64,000 nucleotides of DNA from Synechococcus sp. WH 8101 (lineage in GTDB: Bacteria > Cyanobacteriota > Cyanobacteriia > PCC-6307 > Cyanobiaceae), in NCBI RefSeq assembly GCF_004209775.1, contig NZ_CP035914.1:620001-684000 (forward strand), given 5' to 3'. Within the stretch, counting starts at the first letter, position 1. Each line of letters starts with the position of its first letter. Positions 7,891 through 13,754 of the stretch are shown here, one piece after another. The notes beneath the pieces were generated by a model. It searched no databases. It had not been told where the DNA came from and saw only the letters and a list, made by a program, of their open reading frames with translations. Both the position numbers and the translations under genes were made by a program.

Positions 7891-8019
7891 TTATGCAAAG
7901 AATGCATCAAATGCTTCGACCAATCTTGGGTACAGCAGCACAACATTCTGCTGGTTTATGCAAAATACGCATCAAATGCTTCGACCAGTCTCGAGCACAG
8001 CAGCACAGCAGCACAGCAG
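7891..8019. repeat. 65-bp tandem duplication with a CAGCACA short-repeat tail
   Basis: Two copies with a period of 65 bases (7891-7945 and 7956-8010) match at about 47 of 55 positions. Both contain GCATCAAATGCTTCGACCA, in which GCAT-CAA-ATGC is a short inverted repeat. The second copy runs into reiterated CAGCACAGCAG units (about 7994-8019). The array sits between two minus-strand gene pairs. Iteron or partition-site function is possible but unproven. With only two copies and no spacers of constant type it is not a CRISPR array. Confidence 0.7.
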
Positions 8020-8021
8020 TT

Positions 8022-8231
8022 TTACTCTCTCAAACTGCTATTAACTATGTTTTCTCCAAACAATGCATTTTCTTCTGCTTGAAGGTGTTCTTTTTTCCAG
8101 TGCGATATTTGTTCTTTGAGATAGTTTATTGATGACAAATCTTCCTTTTGCTCTTCATCCAGCACGCATAGTTTTGAATAGTAAAACTCAAGTCGTTCTT
8201 CGATTTTACGAATAGAATATATCCTTTGCAT
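8022..8231 (-). CDS. Small coiled-coil protein, unknown
   Basis: A 69-residue, strongly helical, charged protein (SIRKIEERLEFYYSKLCVLDEEQKEDLSS, then YLKEQISHWKKEHLQAEE) with no recognised family. A GAGG Shine-Dalgarno box lies nine bases before the ATG, and the upstream 43-residue gene ends 12 bases earlier. It is therefore the third gene of a compact minus-strand operon (8573 to 8022). Confidence 0.5.
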   Translation of the reverse strand: MQRIYSIRKIEERLEFYYSKLCVLDEEQKEDLSSINYLKEQISHWKKEHLQAEENALFGENIVNSSLRE

Positions 8232-8243
8232 TGTTATACCTCG

Positions 8244-8375
8244 TTACCTTTTGTGTTTAGTGCTGTAAGAGTCTCTGATTAGATCTTCCAGAAGATTCTC
8301 AATAGAGATTCTTCTCTTTTTAGACAACTCTACAAGCATGTGATAGTGAACGTTGCTTAACTTGATTTGTTTCAT
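8244..8375 (-). CDS. 43-residue ribbon-helix-helix-like protein
   Basis: A very short gene: ATG at 8375, TAA at 8246-8244. The protein begins MKQIKLSNVHYHMLVELS, then KKRRISIENLLEDLIRDSY and ends in a basic tail. It fits one beta strand plus two short helices, a minimal Arc/CopG-type fold. Its start lies six bases after the stop of the upstream 63-residue gene and its stop lies 12 bases before the next ATG, which supports it as a real operon member. Confidence 0.6.
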   Translation of the reverse strand: MKQIKLSNVHYHMLVELSKKRRISIENLLEDLIRDSYSTKHKR

Positions 8376-8381
8376 CGTTAA

Positions 8382-8573
8382 TCAGATAAAAGTCAGATCC
8401 TTCTGCTGCTGATGCACTTTGTAAAGATACTTAAGTGCATATTTGTGTAGATCAGAACGAGTAGGTATGCATAAGTCGTCCATAAGTGATTTTTCAAGAT
8501 TCCAGAAAGCACCTGCTTCTTTCTCCTTGTAAGACATCTGGAATCTATTTTGTTTCTTGTTTAATACTGGCAT
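8382..8573 (-). CDS. Small ribbon-helix-helix-like protein, first gene of operon
   Basis: A 63-residue basic protein: KKQNRFQMSYKEKEAGAFWNL, then EKSLMDDLCIPTRSDLHKYALKYLYKVHQQ. The end resembles the second and third elements of an RHH fold (PTRSDLHKYALKYLY). A strong AAGGAG box precedes the ATG by ten bases. It heads the three-gene minus-strand operon. The fold call is tentative. Confidence 0.5.
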   Translation of the reverse strand: MPVLNKKQNRFQMSYKEKEAGAFWNLEKSLMDDLCIPTRSDLHKYALKYLYKVHQQQKDLTFI

Positions 8574-8704
8574 TCTTTGTGACTCCTTTTGGTGTATTGA
8601 TGTTCAAGTGGGATTTTTCAGATTATCCTGTAACTTTATTGGTCTCAGTCTAAGATCACCAGACATACTTTCTTCAAACCAATTCTAAATTACTTTCTTA
8701 ATGC

Positions 8705-8747
8705 TTTCACTCACCTTCGGTTCGTGAAAATGCCTGCGGCATGAACC
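8705..8747. other. Compound hairpin element (possible structured RNA or single-strand DNA site)
   Basis: Hairpin A: TTTCAC-TC-ACC-TTC-GGT-TC-GTGAAA (8705-8729), symmetrical with a TC/TC internal loop. Hairpin C: ATGCC-TGC-GGCAT (8730-8742) follows with no spacer. An alternative stem pairs GGTTC (8719-8723) with GAACC (8743-8747) around hairpin C, so A and this outer stem exclude each other. The segment is GC-richer than its surroundings and noncoding. It could be a small RNA, an attenuator or a replication-origin hairpin; none is demonstrated. Confidence 0.45.
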
Positions 8748-8885
8748 TTCTTGGGATTTTATGGTTAAGACCAAAGGGACAATTTCCTGAAACTCCTTAT
8801 GTAGTATATAGACAAATTAGAAGTTTAAGATGCACTCTTGCCTTTAATTCACCATGTTTACATTATAATTAAAATTCGATACTTT

Positions 8886-8901
8886 GTCAAGTCTATTTGA
8901 C
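8886..8901. promoter_or_regulatory. Inverted repeat GTCAA-N6-TTGAC, possible operator
   Basis: GTCAA (8886-8890) and TTGAC (8897-8901) form a 5-bp inverted repeat ending 11 bases upstream of the -35 box of the zinc-ribbon gene promoter. Position suggests a regulatory site; the short arms make chance occurrence possible. Confidence 0.35.
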
Positions 8902-8912
8902 TCAGTAGGATG

Positions 8913-8941
8913 TTGACTTATGTGGTATCTTGTGACATAAT
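8913..8941 (+). promoter_or_regulatory. Sigma-70-type promoter giving a probably leaderless mRNA
   Basis: TTGACT (8913-8918), a 17-base spacer and CATAAT (8936-8941). Only six bases separate the -10 box from the ATG at 8948, so transcription should start at or within a base of the start codon. The zinc-ribbon mRNA would then lack a Shine-Dalgarno site. Confidence 0.65.
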
Positions 8942-8947
8942 TCACTC

Positions 8948-9340
8948 ATGACTGAAGAGTCAATAATATGCATTTCACACTTAAATCTAATGAATATCAC
9001 GGATTGCGTTAAACAGATCAAAGATGCTCTTGTCATTTCTGTGGAAGGTAAAACAGTCTATCCAGAAGATTTCCCAATTAAAGATGGTTGGGGGATAGGT
9101 TTTAAGTTTGCTTGTCCATATTGCAGCCATAGAAAGCAGAGACCATCCAAGAAAAGAGAAAAGTGTGCAAGGATTTATCCAGTGACAGGTTGTTATACTT
9201 ACAGATTTAGTTGCAATAAGTGTAATCAGTCTATGAGTATCCACAACTTTCTTGAAGATAAATTCCCTTGCGTATATCAAAGATACAAGAGGGAAAAAAT
9301 GATGCGGCAGAAAGACTATCGTCCTAAATTTAATGATTGA
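8948..9340 (+). CDS. Zinc-ribbon protein, primase-finger-like
   Basis: A 130-residue basic protein with two Cys pairs, CPYC (in FACPYCSHRKQRPSKKR) and CNKC (in YRFSCNKCNQSMSIHNFLE). They are spaced as in zinc ribbons of phage primase or transcription-factor type, followed by a helix. The rest is Lys/Arg-rich, consistent with nucleic-acid binding. No primase catalytic domain follows, so it is not a full primase. It is likely read from a leaderless transcript and overlaps the next small frame by eight bases. Confidence 0.6.
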   Translation: MTEESIICISHLNLMNITDCVKQIKDALVISVEGKTVYPEDFPIKDGWGIGFKFACPYCSHRKQRPSKKREKCARIYPVTGCYTYRFSCNKCNQSMSIHNFLEDKFPCVYQRYKREKMMRQKDYRPKFND

Positions 9341-9443
9341 GTCTTCTCCTGTGATTTGCGTCAAGCAAGATGGTTTTCATCTTTGGTTCTACAGCAATAA
9401 TAGATTGCCTGAGAATTCCAAAGAAGAGATAGAAGATATCTAA
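9333..9443 (+). CDS. 36-residue small protein coupled to the zinc-ribbon gene
   Basis: Starts at ATG 9333, overlapping the zinc-ribbon stop by eight bases, and ends TAA at 9443. The sequence begins MIESSPVICVKQDGFHLWFY and ends acidic (SKEEIEDI). The overlap suggests translational coupling. There is no recognised family. Support is only the overlap and the absence of another use for this interval. Confidence 0.4.
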   Translation: MIESSPVICVKQDGFHLWFYSNNRLPENSKEEIEDI

Positions 9444-9796
9444 TTCATGGTGCTTGTTTTGCATTTTGCATTCTTTGCTCTAATTTCTTCTCCTTGCTTG
9501 TCGAAATTTGCAAGCAACTCGTTTGTTTTCGTGTTGTAAATAAAACTTGCTCTTCCCATTGTGTCGTTACCCATAGATGCGTAGACAATTTTATCTATCT
9601 CTGCTGATGGCATTACTTCGTTGTAGACTTGATTTCCTATCTTGACGAAAATCAATTCATCTTTCTTGGGTCTGTAGATAAAGGTTTCTTCGTTGGTGCA
9701 ACTAATTAGGAATTGTGGATTATGTGAGATGATCTTGTGGGTAAGTGATACTGCTGCTGCAACAACTACTGCTGTTATGAATATTTTACTTTGCAT
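9440..9796 (-). CDS. Small single-pass membrane or exported protein, unknown
   Basis: From the ATG at 9796 the protein is 118 residues. The N-terminus is MQSKIFITAVVVAAAVSL, a signal anchor. The rest (FLISCTNEETFIYRPKKDELIF; MGRASFIYNTKTNELLANFDK) is beta-rich and presumably outside the membrane. The ATG overlaps the stop of the ParB-methyltransferase gene by 11 bases, so the two are cotranslated. An upstream in-frame start (9811) would add five residues inside that gene. No family recognised. Confidence 0.6.
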   Translation of the reverse strand: MQSKIFITAVVVAAAVSLTHKIISHNPQFLISCTNEETFIYRPKKDELIFVKIGNQVYNEVMPSAEIDKIVYASMGNDTMGRASFIYNTKTNELLANFDKQGEEIRAKNAKCKTSTMN

Positions 9797-11348
9797 CTTG
9801 AGACTTAACATATTTCACCATTACTACAGAGCATTCATGAGATTTGATTGTATATTTGTTTTCAATGCATCTGCCAACATTGAAAGATTGAAATGACGAT
9901 CTAAGTTCGTTGAAGATTTTGTCGTGAATTGTCAGTCCGACCTTTCTTGCAATGATTTCAAGTTCAACATCCATCGAAACCAATCCAGTCCCAATAGAAT
10001 TTCTTCTACCACTACCAACCTTCATTACTATTGGATTGAAAATTCGATCTTTCCAAGAACTTGGTTTGATTAGTCGTTTCATGTTTTTCAAGCATACCTC
10101 CATTCTTTTATGATATTCATCCAGATTTTTGACCTTGCATAAATCACGATCGTCACCACTTTTATAATCCTCAGCACCAAAGATATAAGGCACATCATTT
10201 ATTATCATGTCGAAGTGATCACTGCAGGACTCGTATTCTGCTAATTCGATGCCACAGCTATGATGGAGTGTGAGGTCTTCTGGTTTGATTCGAGTGTGTT
10301 CCAAGCATGTTCCACGAATCAAATCGAGGTTCGTGGATGACAAGTCATATCCCACGACTCGACGACCCTCGTAGGCAGCAGCAATAAGGTTGCTGCCACG
10401 ACCAGCAAAATTATCCATCACCAGATCTCCTTCCTTACTAAAAAAGTTGATGAACCATCTACTCATCTCAGGATTAGTCTGATAGTTACGAACTGGATTT
10501 GTTCCAAAGTATGCCGTCCTCTTGTTGACAATAGTATCTTCTGAATCTGACACCAGTGAACATATCTTTGTAAGTTCTGTATCCTTTCTTTCCCATTTCA
10601 TTATGCTTTTTGGAATTCCAATCTTATCTTTGACTTCTTTAATTTCATCAGTCCATCGATCCTGCTTAAATTTCATCTGAGCCATAACAAATGCTCTCCT
10701 GAAAGTTCGTGCTTTCCCACAAAGTAATAAATTTGCAACCTCAAGTTGAATGTGATCTGGTTCTTTTTGTAGTTTCACCATATCCATCAAGTTCTCGGCA
10801 AACTTTGTTTCTGATAGAAGATCCTTTACTTCTGGATTCAGATTGGCAACTGATCGTTTGTATTGATATGTTCTTTTTGTATATCCCATTTGTCTAGCAA
10901 GGTCTTCATTCGTGATTTTATCTTCTGTATATTGATTATTTCCCACTACTGCTTTCTTTCCAAGAGCAATTAAGAGTTCTTCTCTTTTGATGATATGTTC
11001 TGCAGTTTGAATTGCATTTAATTCAGATCGAACCAAATTTTCCTCAACCTCTATCAGTTGATCTATGCGGTCGTTGCTTTGTCGAACTGTTGCAGTAATG
11101 CTGGTTCTTCCAAGAATCTTGAATGCTTCTAATCTATGCAATCCACTCAGTAGAACATAACTCCCATCTTTAAGTGCAACACTAATGTTATGGAGCAATC
11201 CAATGTTTTTGATTGATTCAGCAAGATCTTTGATTCTTTCTTCGTCGGTTCTTCTCATTCTTCGATTGACTTTGATTTCGTCAATCGGAATTTCAATCGT
11301 ATCTTTAGGTTCAGCATTCTCGTAATCGTGCAATTGCGATTCAAACAC
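9786..11348 (-). CDS. ParB/Srx-domain and DNA methyltransferase fusion
   Basis: A 520-residue two-domain protein. Residues 15-110 are a ParB/sulfiredoxin-like nuclease fold with the signature LLSGLHRLEAFK (GLHR at 69-72). They are followed by a ParB-type helix-turn-helix (NEDLARQMGYTKRTYQYKRS, about 147-166). Residues 275-520 are an N4/N6 DNA methyltransferase with SAM motif I MDNFAGRGSN (314-319 is FAGRGS) and VVGYDLS. The catalytic loop reads NDVPYIF (384-390), where DPPY or NPPY is expected. No restriction gene is nearby, so it is an orphan, as often in phages and integrative elements. The start is GTG. It is cotranscribed with the downstream membrane protein. Confidence 0.85.
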   Translation of the reverse strand: MFESQLHDYENAEPKDTIEIPIDEIKVNRRMRRTDEERIKDLAESIKNIGLLHNISVALKDGSYVLLSGLHRLEAFKILGRTSITATVRQSNDRIDQLIEVEENLVRSELNAIQTAEHIIKREELLIALGKKAVVGNNQYTEDKITNEDLARQMGYTKRTYQYKRSVANLNPEVKDLLSETKFAENLMDMVKLQKEPDHIQLEVANLLLCGKARTFRRAFVMAQMKFKQDRWTDEIKEVKDKIGIPKSIMKWERKDTELTKICSLVSDSEDTIVNKRTAYFGTNPVRNYQTNPEMSRWFINFFSKEGDLVMDNFAGRGSNLIAAAYEGRRVVGYDLSSTNLDLIRGTCLEHTRIKPEDLTLHHSCGIELAEYESCSDHFDMIINDVPYIFGAEDYKSGDDRDLCKVKNLDEYHKRMEVCLKNMKRLIKPSSWKDRIFNPIVMKVGSGRRNSIGTGLVSMDVELEIIARKVGLTIHDKIFNELRSSFQSFNVGRCIENKYTIKSHECSVVMVKYVKSQDAK

Positions 11349-11411
11349 TTTTGATGCCTGCTCTGAACACTTTATAGATATTAACCACCATCACCGCAAG
11401 AGGTGGTGAAA

Positions 11412-12086
11412 TCATTGCATTACCTCAGTTGCTCTCTTTAGTATCCTATGAACTTGAACTGGATGGAAGTACTTCCCAGTTCTGGTCTTGATTCCAGAGG
11501 AATTGAGGAGCTCGCATATCTGACGATATGTTTTTCCATCGTTTCTTAGATTTTTGATTAATTCAGAATGTTCGTAAGCATATATTCTTGCTTCGTGTTT
11601 TCTTGTTTTATTCAATTCTGCAAGTTTAGGATTTCCAAATTTTACTCCCCGTTCTTTTGCTTCTCGCATACCAGAACGAACTCTTTTAGATATAAATTCT
11701 CTTTCTTGTGATGCAAGTATACCATAAAGATGAATTTGAAAATTATCTGCATTAGGAAGTGATGCGATTCTGATATCTACATTCTTCATCTTAGTTAGAC
11801 GACCAAGAGTTTCAACATCACGAGTCAATCTATCGACCTTCTGAACCAAGAGAGGGCATCGGTTCTTCTGGCAGCACTTAATTGCCTGTTCCAGCACGGG
11901 TCGTTCTTTGGCTGCTCCTGACTCGACCTCTACGAACTCTTCGATCACACGAGGGTTGTCCTGCTGCTGCAGGAAGAGGTTGATATCTCTCCTCTGTGCT
12001 GCGATGCCGTTGGAGTCGATCCCACCAGTCTTGGCAGTTGAGATTCGTAGTAGCACCACGAAATCTTGAGTTGTTCCGTTTGCCAT
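11412..12086 (-). CDS. Small serine recombinase (resolvase/invertase family)
   Basis: A 224-residue protein from the ATG at 12086; a TTG two codons earlier is possible. The catalytic domain shows the nucleophile Ser in VVLLRISTAKTG, VQKVDRLTRDVE and the helix-E region ILASQEREFISKRVRSGM. The C-terminal part (YRQICELLNSSGIKTRTGKYF, VQVHRILKRA) is a helix-turn-helix. Size fits resolvases and invertases, not large serine integrases. Its first 200 bases have about 54% GC while the rest is near 35%, a mosaic. The ATAGGCA repeat array immediately upstream could be its res site, its operator or both. It may resolve element dimers or help excision. Confidence 0.9.
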   Translation of the reverse strand: MANGTTQDFVVLLRISTAKTGGIDSNGIAAQRRDINLFLQQQDNPRVIEEFVEVESGAAKERPVLEQAIKCCQKNRCPLLVQKVDRLTRDVETLGRLTKMKNVDIRIASLPNADNFQIHLYGILASQEREFISKRVRSGMREAKERGVKFGNPKLAELNKTRKHEARIYAYEHSELIKNLRNDGKTYRQICELLNSSGIKTRTGKYFHPVQVHRILKRATEVMQ

Positions 12087-12105
12087 AGACAACCTTGTGT
12101 GTTCC

Positions 12106-12192
12106 GTATAGGCACAATTGTATTGATGGTATAGGCAATTGGTATAGGTGTTATGCCAGTCGCATAGGTGGTATAGGCAATCTGTCTATACC
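12106..12192. repeat. GTATAGGCA iteron array upstream of the serine recombinase
   Basis: Copies: GTATAGGCA at 12106, 12129 and 12171; GTATAGG at 12142; GCATAGG at 12162; and a reversed copy TCTATACC at 12185-12192. An inverted repeat TATGC-N5-GCATA lies at 12152-12166. The same pieces occur upstream of the 119-residue RHH-like gene (6725-6753). This is a multi-copy protein-binding site: a res site, an operator or an iteron array. Confidence 0.75.
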
Positions 12193-12270
12193 GACCTCCA
12201 TGTATGAGGTATCAGTCCCGTAGAGTCGTTTGAATTGCAACTCGGTTGCACTTTTCCTCACTTGGAAAAA

Positions 12271-12292
12271 GTTGGACCATGAGTTGGAACAC
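12271..12292 (+). repeat. Right arm-type repeat (paired GTTGGA boxes)
   Basis: GTTGGA, six bases, GTTGGAACAC: the partner of 4723-4744, with the same orientation and 12-base box spacing. It lies 37 bases before the attR core. An integrase arm-site role is inferred. Confidence 0.6.
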
Positions 12293-12321
12293 CTCTCCTA
12301 ATCGCACTCAGGCACTGGTTT

Positions 12322-12339
12322 ATGGCAATCCACGACATC
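12322..12339 (+). repeat. attR: right attachment-site copy, now the pdhC start
   Basis: The last ten bases (12330-12339) are identical to 4682-4691. The preceding eight supply ATG GCA AT, replacing the host TTG GCG AC. The element thus provides an in-frame start codon and the sequence M-A-I-H-D-I instead of M-A-T-H-D-I. Confidence 0.75.
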
Positions 12340-13671
12340 TTCATGCCTGCCCTCAGCTCCACCATGACTGAGGGCAAGATTGTGGAGTGGTTGAAGCAGC
12401 CTGGCGACAAGGTGGCCAGAGGGGAATCGGTGTTGGTGGTCGAGTCGGATAAGGCCGACATGGACGTGGAGTCGTTCAACGAGGGCTACCTGGCGGCCGT
12501 GTTGATGCCCGCCGGCAGCACCGCACCGGTGGGCGAAACGATCGGCCTGATCGTGGAAAGCGAGGCCGAGATTGCTGCGGCACAGGCCAAAGCCGGCGGC
12601 GGAGGTGGCGGTGCGGCCCCGGCTGCAGCAGCAGCCCCCGCAGCAGTCACGTCTGCGACCCCGGCGACTCCTGCCGCCTCTGCACCGATCGCGCCTCCAG
12701 CGCCTGCAGCCGCCGCTGTGCCGCCGCCCCTAGAGCAGCCTGCCGCTTCGGCGGATGGTCGGATTGTGGCCAGCCCTCGGGCCAAGAAATTGGCGGCCCA
12801 AATGGGCGTGGAGCTCACCAAGGTGAGGGGCAGTGGTCCGAATGGCCGGATTCAGGCTGAGGATGTGGAGCGGGCGGCCGGTCGTCCGGTGACGCCACCG
12901 CGGGTGGGTGAAGGCACGGCCGCGGCGATCGTCGCCGGGGCTGCGTCTGCATCTTCTACCGCGCCAGCCTCACCCGCTGGTAACAGTTTTGGGGCCCCTG
13001 GGGAGACCGTGGCCTTCAACACCCTGCAACAGGCCGTCAATCGCAACATGGAAGCGAGCCTGGCGGTGCCTTGCTTCCGGGTGGGCTACACCATCACGAC
13101 CGACAAGCTGGACGCCTTCTACAAGCAGGTGAAGCCCAAGGGCGTCACGATGACGGCGCTGCTGGCCAAGGCTGTGGCGGTGACCCTGGCCCGGCACCCC
13201 CAAGTGAATGCCGCGACCACGGCTGCGGGGATGGCCTACCCCGCCGATGTGAACGTGGCAATCGCTGTCGCGATGGAAGACGGGGGACTGATTACTCCCG
13301 TGCTGCGCCAGGCCGATCGCACTGATCTCTACGCGATGTCTCGTCAGTGGGCCGATCTGGTGAAGCGCTCCCGCAGCAAGCAGCTGCAACCTGAGGAATA
13401 CAGCACCGGCACCTTCACCCTGTCGAACCTGGGCATGTTCGGTGTGGATCGTTTTGATGCGATCTTGCCTCCGGGCACTGGTGCGATTCTGGCGGTGGCC
13501 GCATCACGGCCCACGGTGGTGGCTGGCAACGATGGCTCGATTTCCGTGAAGCGGCAGATGCAGGTGAACCTCACGGCCGACCACCGTGTGATCTACGGCG
13601 CTGATGGCGCCGCTTTCCTCAAAGATCTGGCCGAGCTGATTGAAACCAGGCCGGAAAGCCTGGCTCTGTGA
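12322..13671 (+). CDS. pdhC: Dihydrolipoamide acetyltransferase, E2 of pyruvate dehydrogenase
   Basis: E2 accepts the acetyl group from E1 on a lipoyl arm and passes it to CoA, forming the core of the complex. The 449-residue protein has one lipoyl domain (1-75) with the lipoylated lysine in VVESDKADMDVESF. An Ala/Pro-rich linker follows, then the E1/E3-binding domain (VASPRAKKLAAQMGVELTKV), a second linker and the catalytic domain ending with LTADHRVIYGADGA, the HxxxDG-type active site. The first three codons and all upstream control sequence come from the island. The native TTG start is 7.6 kb upstream. Only a weak AGG precedes the new ATG. Its 3' end is intact although an insertion sequence begins two bases after the stop codon. 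Confidence 0.95.
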   Translation: MAIHDIFMPALSSTMTEGKIVEWLKQPGDKVARGESVLVVESDKADMDVESFNEGYLAAVLMPAGSTAPVGETIGLIVESEAEIAAAQAKAGGGGGGAAPAAAAAPAAVTSATPATPAASAPIAPPAPAAAAVPPPLEQPAASADGRIVASPRAKKLAAQMGVELTKVRGSGPNGRIQAEDVERAAGRPVTPPRVGEGTAAAIVAGAASASSTAPASPAGNSFGAPGETVAFNTLQQAVNRNMEASLAVPCFRVGYTITTDKLDAFYKQVKPKGVTMTALLAKAVAVTLARHPQVNAATTAAGMAYPADVNVAIAVAMEDGGLITPVLRQADRTDLYAMSRQWADLVKRSRSKQLQPEEYSTGTFTLSNLGMFGVDRFDAILPPGTGAILAVAASRPTVVAGNDGSISVKRQMQVNLTADHRVIYGADGAAFLKDLAELIETRPESLAL

Positions 13672-13672
13672 T
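13663..13672. repeat. Target-site duplication, left copy
   Basis: GCTCTGTGAT, identical to 14937-14946 and immediately outside the insertion-sequence inverted repeat. Ten bases is within the range made by ISAs1-family elements. The copy includes the pdhC stop codon TGA (13669-13671). Confidence 0.9.
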
Positions 13673-13690
13673 CAGGGCCGCCTAAAAGTC
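13673..13690 (+). repeat. Left terminal inverted repeat of the IS
   Basis: CAGGGCCGCCTAAAAGTC; pairs with 14919-14936 with two mismatches. Confidence 0.9.
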
Positions 13691-13754
13691 TGTCCCTGTA
13701 GTCCTTGGCGGGCCTGTCACCATTGGGTTTCGTCAGCGGGTCTCACCGCTCCCG

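Larger units (their letters stand above)
8574..8947. other. Divergent intergenic region of the island
   Basis: This 374-bp AT-rich gap separates the minus-strand operon from the plus-strand zinc-ribbon gene. It contains a compact cluster of hairpins (8705-8747), an inverted repeat GTCAA-N6-TTGAC (8886-8901) and a good sigma-70-type promoter (8913-8941), each described separately. I see no further coding frame in it. Confidence 0.6.
4682..12339. mobile_element. Integrative genomic island inserted in the 5' end of pdhC
   Basis: This 7.65-kb block is strikingly AT-rich compared with both flanks. It begins with a tyrosine integrase, ends with a serine recombinase and is bounded by direct copies of a 10-bp core. 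Just inside both ends lies a matching pair of GTTGGA boxes. Cargo comprises ribbon-helix-helix-like small proteins, a lipoprotein, a zinc-ribbon protein, a membrane protein and a ParB/methyltransferase fusion. There are no capsid, tail, relaxase or recognisable replication genes. It may be a satellite, a small integrative element or an integrated plasmid remnant. The boundaries are well supported by the split pdhC start. Confidence 0.88.

Noticed and set aside
7891-8019. Possible CRISPR array
   Set aside because: Only two imperfect 65-bp copies; no constant repeat with unique spacers, and no cas genes in the window.
9786-11348. Restriction-modification system
   Set aside because: Only a methyltransferase-like protein with a ParB domain is present. 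No endonuclease or specificity gene lies within the island.
4682-12339. Prophage
   Set aside because: No capsid, portal, terminase, tail or lysis genes are seen. Integrase plus small regulators alone do not make a prophage; a satellite or integrative element is the better fit.
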